Of a stretch of 64,000 nucleotides of DNA, positions 34,385 to 44,155 are shown piece after piece; within the stretch, counting starts at the first letter, position 1; each line of letters starts with the position of its first letter. Under the pieces are notes generated by a model that saw nothing but the letters and a program-made list of their open reading frames with translations, was not told the DNA's origin and made no database searches. The stretch is from positions 25,501,941-25,565,940 of the forward strand of contig CM055092.1 in the NCBI GenBank assembly GCA_029204225.1, given 5' to 3'. The stretch comes from Diphasiastrum complanatum. Its lineage: Eukaryota; Streptophyta; Lycopodiopsida; Lycopodiales; Lycopodiaceae. A program made the position numbers and the translations under genes.

Positions 34385-34685
34385 CTTGATACTCATGTGT
34401 GTCTATTTGTATGTATATGTGTATGTATATGTGTATGTGTAGGCATATACGTATGTGTATTTGTATGTGTATATGTATGTGTACGTGTACGTGTATGTGT
34501 ATGTTTATGTATATATGTGTGTATGTGTATGTGTGCGCATGTGTCTATATGTGTGCATGTGTCTGTGTATGTGTGTGTGTGTGTGTATGTTTATGTGTCT
34601 CTATGTGTGTATGTCTACGTGTATGTGTATGTGTGTGTATGTTTATGTGTGTGTGTATGTGTATGTGTGTATGTTTATGTGAAAT
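34385..34685. repeat. GTATGT/GTGTAT low-complexity tract
   Basis: About 300 bp of alternating TG and TA steps with GTATGTTTATGTGT sub-phrases. The strand has strong pyrimidine-purine alternation, so non-B DNA is possible. Frames here (CVCVCV, YVYVYV) are not genes. Confidence 0.9.
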
Positions 34686-34913
34686 AGGCCATAGATTGTT
34701 GTCCATGGATGTAATCTATATGCGATTTCAATCACTCGAGATTTTGGGGTAGATCATAATCAAATCTAATATTTTCATGTTCTATCAAAGCTAAGTGGAT
34801 GTCCGAGTTTGGGGAATCACTAATTTTATTGAGATTTTAGTGTGGATCTTCAAGCAAGTGCTAGATCTAGGAATATTGATGCATTTATCTTGATCTAACT
34901 CTTCCTTTCATAA

Positions 34914-35735
34914 ATCATGTATGTGAGCGTTGTGCTTTGGCAAAGCCACATAGATTACCTTATGTTAGATCTAGTGTGAGATCTAAAAGGCCTCTTCAAC
35001 TTTTATATTCGGATGTGCACTCAACTCATACCTTCAGTCTTGGTGGATCAAGGATGTATGTAACTTTCATTGACAATTTTAGTATATTTTGTTGGGTTTA
35101 TCTACTAAAGACCAAGGATGAGGTGTTTGTTGTTTTTGTCAAGTTCAAGAATGTGGTAGAAAATCAACTCAACACTAGGATCAAATGCTTAAGATCTAAT
35201 AATGGAGAAGAATTCAAATCAAAGAGGTTCAATGCATTTTGTGAGGCACATGGGATTAAGAGGGAGCTCTCATGTCCAAGGACACCACAACAAAATGGGA
35301 TCACCGAGAGGAAGAATAGATCTCTTTGTGAGATGGCAAAAGAAAGGAGGTTATATGCTAATCTTTCTAAGTTTTATTGAGGTGAGGCTTTAATGTGTGC
35401 TAACTATCTTGGAAAAAGAAGATCCAATGTTACTTTGGATGATAGATCTCCTTATGAGGCTCTTTATGGTAGGAGGCCGAATGTTAAGCATTATAGAATC
35501 TTTGTTAACCACCTAAGAAAATACAATAACAAAATTACACATCAAGACTATCTTATTCAAACCAGTCACTACAAATATCTAAATGTTATGTTATAACAAA
35601 GAATGCCACCCAACACTTCACCACATTTGATGAACTAGTATTGCGTGTTGAAGTAGATACAACCTAAAAATTGCCCCTCTTTGCCCTATATTGTGAGCCA
35701 CAAAGACTCGGTCTTGCGTCTTGAAGATCTCCACA
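34914..35735 (+). pseudogene. Copia integrase fragment E1
   Basis: The frame begins with the zinc-binding tail (CERCALAKPHRLPY). The integrase core follows with YSDVH (first Asp kept), WVYLLKTKDEVF, CLRSNNGEEF (second catalytic Asp replaced by Asn) and QQNGITERKNR (Glu kept). A TGA interrupts after ANLSKFY at about 35378; the frame resumes as GEALMCANYLGKR and ends at 35596. Gag, protease, RT and LTRs are absent. By its LPYVRS block it is related to the array element and copia A. The 3' portion (35189-35735) is duplicated at 37467-38011. Confidence 0.85.
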
Positions 35736-36165
35736 AAACCATGTGTTGAGAAGCCTCCTCCTCAAGCCTTGGCAAATCTCCATCATACACTTGGATGTTT
35801 GGTAGATTTGAGAATCCTACGATCATCCTCTTGATTGAGCTTAGATCCTCTTTATTCTTTACTTGCAAAGGAATTTTGACAAAGCATATGGATCTATTAA
35901 ACATCCCCAAAGTATCAACTATTGCAATCTTCATATCAAGCACCATTGATAAGAAATACCTCCAATTGAAGTCCTCACATATTCGCCTTCTGCATGATGA
36001 AAAGAGATCATCCAAATTAACAAGATAAGAAAATTGATGAGAAGTAGACCTTCTTGGCAATAACTCTCCATGTTCTTTTGCCAAAGTACCATCTTCATGA
36101 GCCTTACCATCTTGGAACATAGGTTGAGGTAGATCACTTGCCTTCTCCTCCTTGAGATGATCCAT
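35686..36165 (-). CDS. Hypothetical protein, 159 aa
   Basis: An open minus-strand frame with mixed composition and no motif I recognise. Its 3' end overlaps the tail of the duplicated integrase segment (35640-35735), which argues that at least the C-terminus is chance. A second frame (36212-35931) overlaps it. It may be a transposon remnant; no function is assigned. Confidence 0.25.
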   Translation of the reverse strand: MDHLKEEKASDLPQPMFQDGKAHEDGTLAKEHGELLPRRSTSHQFSYLVNLDDLFSSCRRRICEDFNWRYFLSMVLDMKIAIVDTLGMFNRSICFVKIPLQVKNKEDLSSIKRMIVGFSNLPNIQVYDGDLPRLEEEASQHMVLWRSSRRKTESLWLTI

Positions 36166-36233
36166 GCTCTTAGTCTATGGTGCAAACATCCACCTACAGA
36201 AAATTTCAACACATTAATGAGAGCATCCTGTTA

Positions 36234-36723
36234 TTAATTTAAAAGAATCACACTACATTTATTGAAACCACTAAAATCAAAATCATGTGTATTATACCTT
36301 GAGTGCACACGACCGGCAATGCCAACTTCTTGGACCGAATCTTCTCTCAATTTTTTTTCCTCGGCACTAATAAATAATTCACTATCATCCATGTTCAGTG
36401 TGTGCTTCCATGTCATCATGCTCATAGACGTTATTTATCAAGTTCATGATTTCAACTTCATCTTGAATGCAAAAATCATTTTCAGCACTTGATTTTGATT
36501 CTGAAGAAGAAGAAGAAGAAGATCGAGACTGATTTGTTTTGGCATGTTGTTGTTCATCTATTTTCATCATGGCTCTCAATCCCATATGCTCACGACATGA
36601 TAGTTGATCTATGTGTGGCCCATCGTATGCCAATCTTGTTTCGGATATGGAGTGACTATTGTCATCGACACTAGAGCTAGATGACGATTCATAGTCCTTC
36701 AAACATAGGAAACAAATTAACAT
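36234..36723 (-). CDS. Hypothetical serine/acidic-rich fragment
   Basis: The frame 36723-36385 has two serine runs and an acidic end (DDMEAHTEHG). A frame at 36425-36234 overlaps its 3' end and has an EEKKL stretch. The composition is like disordered N-termini of transposon proteins, but nothing identifies it. Confidence 0.25.
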
Positions 36724-36892
36724 ATAAGATTGTCATTCGTAAAAATCAAAACTAAAATTAAGACATGCAAATTAAACACCATATCTTAAATTATGACATG
36801 AAATATGAAATATATAAAAAACAATTAATTGACATTCACAATGAAGAAGAAGGAAGATCGTGGCTAGCTTAACACATGTTTTTTTATTTTTA

Positions 36893-36946
36893 AGAAACCG
36901 TTCCGACCCAGTACGTTGTGACCCAAAAGGGTCAGAACGGGTTTCT
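36893..36946. repeat. Hairpin of 17-18-bp imperfect arms
   Basis: The left arm 36893-36909 (AGAAACCGTTCCGACCC) pairs with the right arm 36929-36946 with one mismatch and one bulge. The 19-nt loop contains GTACGTTGTGACCC. The sequence after it (36935-37105) matches 2590-2770, so the hairpin may be a transposon end. Confidence 0.7.
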
Positions 36947-37105
36947 AAAAGACACATATATAACAAATTAATTAATACTTTATAAACTAAATAATGTCCA
37001 CACCTTATATGTGACATTAAACCACATATTTACATTTGTCATTTTTTACAAATCACAAAATTCTTTTAAACACATGGTCATTTTGTACCAACCATATAAA
37101 AAAGA
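36935..37105. repeat. Second copy of the 2596-2770 AT-rich segment
   Basis: Same order of phrases, from GTTTCTAAAAGACACATATA to ACCAACCATAT. The match stops at about 37098, where unrelated sequence begins. Confidence 0.75.
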
Positions 37106-37385
37106 TATTCTTAGCCAAGGAGGTAATATGGCTTGAATCTTTAGAACCAAATTTGTTAGAAATATTTTTGATAGGGGATGGTGTCGCCAAAAATGCCCTA
37201 TCAAGGAAAGGGCCCTCGCTGCCCCTACATGAGAACATGGATCACAATCCTGAGGTCCTCTCTATACTCCTAGATTTCTTAGAACTCCCAAAAGTATACC
37301 TACAAGAAGAATCATATCAATATCTAATGGTGTCAATCTCAAGGCTTTCTATGTTCATCAAACTTCACATAAATTGTTTATTCTT

Positions 37386-37428
37386 GGTACAAGCATATTG
37401 TATGAGTACGTAACAATATGCTTGTACC
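37386..37428. repeat. Perfect 16-bp inverted repeat, 11-nt loop
   Basis: GGTACAAGCATATTGT (37386-37401) is exactly complementary to 37413-37428. The right arm is repeated directly at about 37440-37453, and the left arm plus loop recurs at 38011-38038 with one change. Confidence 0.85.
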
Positions 37429-37466
37429 ATTAAGAGGGCAATATGCTTGTACCATTAAGCTCCCTC

Positions 37467-38011
37467 TTAAGATCTAATAATGGAGAAGAATTCACATCAA
37501 AGAGGTTCAATGCATTTTGTGAGGCACATGGGATTAAGAGGGAGCTCTCATGTCCAAGGACACCACAACAAAATGGGATGACCGAGAGGAAGAATAGATC
37601 TCTTTGTGAGATGGCAAAAGAAATGAGGTTATATGCTAATCTTTCTAAGTTTTATTGAGGTGAGGCTTTAATGTGTGCTAACTATCTTGGAAAAAGAAGA
37701 TCCAATGTTACTTTGGATGATAGATCTCCTTATGAGGCTCTTTATGGTAGGAGGCTGAATGTTAAGCATTATAGAATCTTTGTTAACCACCTAAGAAAAT
37801 ACAATAACAAAATTACACATCAAGACTATCTTATTCAAACCATTCACTACAAATATCTAAATGTTATGGTATAACAAAGAATGCCACCCAACACTTCACC
37901 ACATTTGATGAACTAGTATTGCGTGTTGAAGTAGATACAACCTGAAAATTGTGCCTCTTTGCCCTATATTGTGAGCCACAAAGACTCGGTCTTGCATCTT
38001 GAAGATCTCCA
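37467..38011 (+). pseudogene. Copia integrase fragment E2 (duplicate of part of E1)
   Basis: Matches 35189-35735 with a few substitutions, including the Asp-to-Asn change (LRSNNGEEF) and the internal TGA. It is bounded by two copies of a 28-base sequence (37389-37416 and 38011-38038), which suggests the segment was pasted in during DNA repair. Confidence 0.85.
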
Positions 38012-38036
38012 CAAGCATATTGTACGAGTACGTAAC

Positions 38037-38038
<2 letters not shown>

Positions 38039-38067
<29 letters not shown>
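38039..38067. repeat. Poly(C) tract, 29 bases
   Basis: Uninterrupted C run directly after the second 28-base repeat; the minus strand is 29 G. Long C/G homopolymers are rare in AT-rich plant DNA and are prone to sequencing error. Confidence 0.9.
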
Positions 38068-38070
<3 letters not shown>

Positions 38071-39960
38071 TGAAGGGGTTGTACATGAAGATATATTTTC
38101 TCTAACCCAATGTACTTCTCTAACTATCTCAAGGGCTAAATCTGATGTACGAATATTCTCATGTGTGGTGTTGAAGGTCATGAATGCAATGGATAGCCAT
38201 CTTTTAATCAATAGTACTTGGCAATAATAAAAGTCGCACGACATTCTTTGGACATATCTAGCTTAATTGTGGTTAAATTGATATGATCGATAAACAAATA
38301 AGGCGGTTTAGTTGGATGCAAACATGGTCACAATGTCAAATATTGTTATTTCATTTAGTATATTCTAATTTCACTACTTTCATTCATCCCATAAATCATT
38401 TTGTTTTTCACATACATGTTAATTAACACAATATAAGCCCCTAAATTTCATGCCCATCTCATTTAGAAGCTTATTCATTGAATGACATCACTCTCATGCT
38501 AGATTGGTTGGTGCCTTTGAATAGTTCCAATTCTTACTAGTTGCAATCTCTATCTATTCTCTTGATGATATCATGTGTACTTCTTCTCAAATAGTGGATT
38601 TGGTTTGCTAGACGACATTTTAGCATATCTAGTGGAGGTGGCATTAGTCAAATGCCATGACTCATCAATCATAAACTCATATACCTCAAGGAAGCCAATG
38701 TCATCATCATGTTACACTCTACACAATATATGATCACTTGGTAGATTCTGGTGAAACTCTAGGACATGGAAATGATAATGGGATATTCCCCTCTGGATCA
38801 ATTGGAAAATATCACTAGGGAGGGACAAGAATTTAAAGTCAAACTATGTCATATGAATATTAAGGTAGTTATATCATTAACAATGTTCTATCAATGGGGT
38901 AGATATAGAATCATTTTTTATTGATACAAGTGTTAGTTTAGATGATTGTACAGATTTTGATCATGCTTGAACTAGGGCTTTGTTTATAGGTCCTAGAACT
39001 ACCACTACCCTTTTTTCAACTAATAAATCCCTAATCATGTTGACTACTTACAATATAGATAATAATTCTTGTTTTGACATTATCGGACATATTGGATCTT
39101 TTTTTATTTCAAAGAGGCCGAGGCTCTTTGCATTTTGAGTAAGGAGCTTCATGAATTTTATGATTTAATTGATTATGGTGTTCATGATCTTCTCCCCGGT
39201 GTTGACGATATAAATAAGGATGAATTTTATGATTTGAAATTTAGTACTTACAAAGTGAAGCACAATACTACTTATTTCTAGTAATGTTTTGCTTCTCTTA
39301 TCCTTAGCAAATCTTGTGTATTTCTTTTTAGATTTTTAATTAGGTTCTTGTTCACAAATCCAAAATGATAGAAGTTTTTGGATACAATAGCTTTCATTCA
39401 CTAGAGAAAGAAATCAGTTTTGTGGTAAAGTTCTAATGATCTTTTGGAAACTTTTTCTTTGTCAATCAAAAGCATTTTTCGCACAGCGGCTTCATATGTG
39501 ATTGGATAAAAAAGTTTGCAGTGCACTCTTCACAAGAGAAGTGGTATTTAATAATTAATAAACATTCAAAAACTGATTTTCTACAAGAAGAAATCCAAAT
39601 GAACTTTGAAAAGGTGCCTTTCCAGCTTCAAGAAATCAGGTACGTACATGTCTTGCTTCAATTATCTGATTTGAATAATACCTATATCTTTCGAACTTTT
39701 GTATGGCTAGGATAATGTCGAATGACAACAAGGTCTTCATACCAAGATAGACTATATGTGAATACATCTATATATCTATACAAGGGCTAAACAACATGGT
39801 TAATTTTATTAAAACTCAAATGAAGTTTGAATAGCATGTATGCACTATGATGTCATTACTGCTCAAGAAAAGTTTCATGTTTTTTTCTTGTTATATGAAC
39901 ATTCTCTTCTTTAATATAATATCACATTTCCAATGTTTTAGACTATATTTGTTAAGAAAT
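38068..39960. other. No recognisable gene
   Basis: Short frames only. Around 38870-39280 there are weakly coding-looking phrases broken by stops. A small frame at 39521-39715 has no family signature. Confidence 0.4.
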
Positions 39961-39996
39961 CATTCTCTTAAATATAATATCACATTTCCAATGAAA

Positions 39997-41175
39997 CCTT
40001 TAACTTGAAAACTTCTCGAGTTGAGTGCATTTTATATTGCTTTACTAATCTGCCATGAAGACCTCATTTTCTATCAAAAAAAAATTATGTGCATATTGCA
40101 AGTTAATCTTTCTAACTCAAGAACTTCATTAAGGAAACTGCATGAAAAACATAAAGCTTTATAAGTATGACAGTCTAGAACCTTGAACTCGAGAACTTTT
40201 CGAGTTGAAAGTCATGTCAGTTCATGACACAAATTTACATGTTAGTTTCTATGAAAATTTCATACGTACACTACTCGAGGTAAAGTGCAACTTTAGAACT
40301 TTTCAATATTAAGCTATTGCATAGTCATTTGCCAATACTTTCATAATCTATTCTATATTAATTTCTTTGGAAATGCATGATGTCGTGTAATATCTAACTC
40401 CTCTTTCAATATATTATAATTTGACTTTTATGAGCTTTTGTTAAAGTGAATGATTGCATGTGAGGCGCCTAACTTCAAAACTTTGAGTTGAAGTACGGGC
40501 TCACTTCATTACCAATAATAAAAAATTTGGAATTCTATAATTGCTCTATTCAAGCTCAAACTCAATAATTTCTCGAGTTAATATAATGTCACACTTATTT
40601 ATTACTATTTAAGTATTTTGTTTTATATTAGAGTTTTTAGACCCTGCAACGGGAACATGAAACCTAAAAAGAGTTGGACTTCAGATTGGCATACTTCTTT
40701 GTTACTATTTAAAAATGTTGTTTTGTTTCTTCTGCTCAGAAAAAAAATTCAAAAGCAAAATCCAACTAGGACACCAACTCGAGAAATTCTCGAGTTGAAA
40801 TGAGTGAACTTTTTGAATTTTACTCTCAGCATTTTGATACATAGTTACAAAGCTTCCCTTCAACTTGGAAAGTTCTCGAGTTGATGTCATGTTTTGGATT
40901 TTCCTTTCAAACTTTTTTTGGCAAAGACATGACTTCAACTCGAGAAGTTCTTGAGTTGAAGTCATGTCTTTTATGTCTTGGAAACATGGTGTACGTCTAA
41001 TGTTTTGGTTGACTTGAGATTGAGAAAAAAAAGATAATTTGTAACTAATTCATATAGCATCTGCTCTACACATCAAAAATTCTAAATTGTTTTTGCTTTG
41101 TCATTCTTTTAGTAATGCGACTTTATGATTCTTGACTTTTCTATGATCCATGCCTTCAACTTGAGAAATTTTGGG
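39997..41175. repeat. Cluster of CTCGAG-centred palindromes (copy 2 and upstream extension)
   Basis: At least eight members, near 39999-40024, 40185-40208, 40474-40498, 40560-40582, 40776-40796 (perfect), 40857-40884, 40918-40965 and 41152-41175. Those after 40518 are the duplicate of 42-668. The ones before it show the cluster extends beyond the copy visible at the window start. Confidence 0.7.
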
Positions 41176-41360
41176 TTAGTGGATAAATATGAGAAGTAGT
41201 CCTGGTTTGAATAATTTTTTGTCTTAAAAAATCAACTCTTTGAAATTGCTATTTGAATTAACACTTTTGACTCCAGTTTGTTTTTTACTTGAAACTTTAG
41301 TGATGGACATTAATAGTCAAAAACATTTTCTTTGACCTTGTTATTCCTATTACTTTTCAT

Positions 41361-43320
41361 GCAGCTTCAAAAGGGAGACAAATTAGTTATAAGCTTGGAA
41401 GGATGTGATGTCGCTACTAGAACAATCTTTTCCCTTGATCCAAATAATATGTGTCAGGGTATTATGATTTGGCGAAGGTCGTGCTTTAATACACGTTGAA
41501 AAGGTAATTACGCCAGGAAAAGAACTTCCTTTTCCATCAATTGGATAGAAACAATAGACGAGGCATTGGTTAGTTTCGCAATATGGAGGCTATGTGACAT
41601 CAAAATATGTACATTGCAAGGTAAAAATCATTTGGTGGATATTAACCAATCATGATCTTCTAATGCTCCATCTTCAGCAATTCAATGGGAAAGTCCGACT
41701 TATAGACATCAACCAATGACTGTATTGACTTTGTGGAATTTCATATTTCTTTGGATACAACCAAACCACAAGACGACTTTCCACTATTGAAGAATTCAAA
41801 GAGACACCATCATGAAATATCAGACGAAATTATACAAAGCATTTGCTTGAAAGATACAAAAAGGAAAAGGATATGCGAAAAAACGGATGTAGCTTCACTA
41901 TCGATGATACATTGTTGTACACGTCGTTGCCGTCAAATGGCAAGACATGATGCTATAAAAATGGGTTTGTGAACAATATTGGTGACAAAATTTTTCAAGT
42001 CATCATACATATGTATTTGATGCAATGTCAATGGCCCCAAGAAGCTTGATGTAATGAAAAAGGACTATCACAATCCACATTTTCATGTATGTGGAATGCA
42101 GAGTTCAAGGAAGTCCAAACAGACAAAAATAATGGATTTTCGAAGTGTGACTTTTGCACATCTATCAAGATGAAGTTGATGTCAACTAAAGTTCAATCTG
42201 AGAAAGCAAAGTACATTCAAGAAAGAGATCACCATAATAGTCTTCAACAACATTGTTGAATGGAGTACCACACTTATCGAAATCTTTCTTGCACTAGACC
42301 TGACAAATATCTTTGTATTATACATGATAAAATGGACCAGAAAAAGACTAGTTCGCCAAGATTGTATCCAGAACCAAAAGCGACATCAAATGCTTTTTCA
42401 TTACCAATCTCACTGACTGGAATGTTAACTCATGGGCATGAGCCAAAGGCATTTGGACACTTTGGATTGGCCTTATGGAAGGGCGATTCTAATTTCACAG
42501 TTGGTTTAGTTGCTAGATGTTTGAGAAATTTGGAAACATTCGATTTAAGTGCCTATAATGAGCATGTCAGCTTTGTTGAAGATACAAGAGGTATCTTTGG
42601 GGCATTATTGAACAAAGAAGCAAGTGAAGGTGTTAAAAACCTTGTGCCTACTCATAAAATTATTGTTCGAGATCATGAAGCATCACATCGAACCATAATT
42701 CCAAATGCATCTACCTTGAAACGTCTTCCAAAAAGGTTGATTCTACAAATGGACAACTCAAGATAGGACAATAAAAATCGATTGATGTTTTCCTATTTAT
42801 CACTACTTGTTGCTAAGGACATATTTGAAGAGATCATATTAAAACTTTTAATGGTTGGACATACTCATGAAGATATTGGTTCGGAAAGCTTTCAGATGAT
42901 CTACGAAGATCAAGTGTCTACACACTACCACAATTGTTGGAAATATTTAAATATTGTGAGAAAAAGCAAATGCCGCCATCATTGTTGATACAAGAGGTTC
43001 CGGATTTTAAGGCTTTCGTGGAAGGATACATTCCAAATGGTGCCGAAGAATTAATTGGTCATAGTCGACCATTACAATTTCGGTTTTCTCTATCCGATTC
43101 TTTCCCAGCTATGCACTACAAAATGCATCCACAAGATTTGGAATGGCTACCTACCAATGGTATTGAAATGTGGAAAAGAAATGTTGATGGTACTCCCAAG
43201 CTTGCTGATGGTAATCCTCAACCTGTACCTAGCTCATTTGTAAAAGATGTGGAACTTGTGTTTGATGGAATCAAAAAACTCACAAACTACTGGAAAAAGT
43301 TCCAAAACGTCCAAGAGTTT
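41361..43320 (+). pseudogene. DUF7869-like transposon gene, mostly preserved but broken
   Basis: Exon-like coding starts after a GCAG acceptor at about 41363 (LQKGDKLVISLEGCDV, then TIDEAL..FAIWRLCDI in a shifted frame, reminiscent of DUF8039). The main part follows: basic segment and cysteine pair at 41733-41970; KCDFC-type motif and IHDKMDQKKT near 42150-42350; FGHFGLALWKGDSN; then QMDNSR-stop-DNKNR near 42750, where a TAG replaces a lysine codon. LLVAKDIFEEI and VGHTHEDIG follow at 42805-42885. The tail (EVPDFKAFVEGYIP, WKRNVDGTP) runs to about 43320, where an antisense copia relic begins. The spaced D...D...HTHED pattern looks like a transposase-type catalytic core; that is inference. Several stops and shifts mean it is dead. 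Confidence 0.65.
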
Positions 43321-43321
43321 G

Positions 43322-43502
43322 CATTTAGTATAAGCATAAGAACTAGCCCCACTCTCAATCCACCATGTGCCATTGGAGTAGCTCTTGCTTATTGGTGTAG
43401 ATGCCATCAAGGATGAATCAACTTCATTCTCATAATCCTCAATGGTAAGATTGTCTTGCTTGCTCTCATCTTGTGCATTCTTCTTTTTGTAGCACTGGGA
43501 TG
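43322..43502 (-). pseudogene. Copia gag-protease relic, protease half (split by copia A)
   Basis: On the minus strand this continues the relic at 49364-49510: knuckle end SQC, a Lys/Asp-rich linker, then TWWIESGASSY, a protease active site in which the usual Asp is Glu. It closely resembles the relic at 61495-61996. It is inserted antisense in the DUF7869-like gene. Confidence 0.7.
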
Positions 43503-44155
43503 TGTGAAAAACTCAGATCCAAAAGATGCTAAAGTTTCATAAAGATCTTGGCCATGGAAGTTATGCACATCTAGATTGAAAAAATGATAGAAATTGTGAT
43601 GTTAAGCATACTAAACATCAACTAAACATCAAAATCTGATCATAAGCTTCCACAAACAGAAACTTGCTGTCCCTGTCCGTACTTCAGAGCCTACAACCTG
43701 CATTTCACACGTGTGAAGCCATAGCAACAAAGAAATCACAATTCTAGTGGCTAGAATGCAAGATATGAACAAAAAAGTGAGAGAGAAGAAGATGGACCTT
43801 CAAAGAGCATAACATTCATTCAATAGAATGAAAATGAGATGTGTACATACTCGTGGAGATGGCTATTTATAGCAGCCATAGTGCCTCTTGGCCACTTGTC
43901 TTATGATAGGCTAAAATTGGGGTCCAATAGGATTCACCCATATACCTAGAAATTTGGTCAAATAGGAATGCACCAAATTATGAGCCAATAGAAGAGCTCC
44001 ACACTCGACCTCCTCTAATTAATGTGACCTCAAAAGTAGTGTACACATACTTTGGGCCTCTACATACATGTATGAACCTATCTCTAACTTTTATTTGGCC
44101 ATAGGCCTACAAAATCTCAAGTTAGGAAAATACTACTAGTTGACAATTTTTCACA
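43503..44155 (-). repeat. Copia A 3' LTR
   Basis: Element orientation is minus, so this is the downstream LTR. TATAAATA (complement 43864-43871) is the likely TATA box. The 14-bp palindrome TTCACACGTGTGAA at 43704-43717 is shared with the array LTRs. Confidence 0.95.

Noticed and set aside
34328-34752. Three overlapping frames of 75-119 codons
   Set aside because: Produced by the TG/TA repeat (CVCV, YVYV); not genes.
37864-38244. 126-codon minus-strand frame with a glycine run
   Set aside because: The glycine run is the poly(C) tract. The rest is antisense to the duplicated integrase tail.
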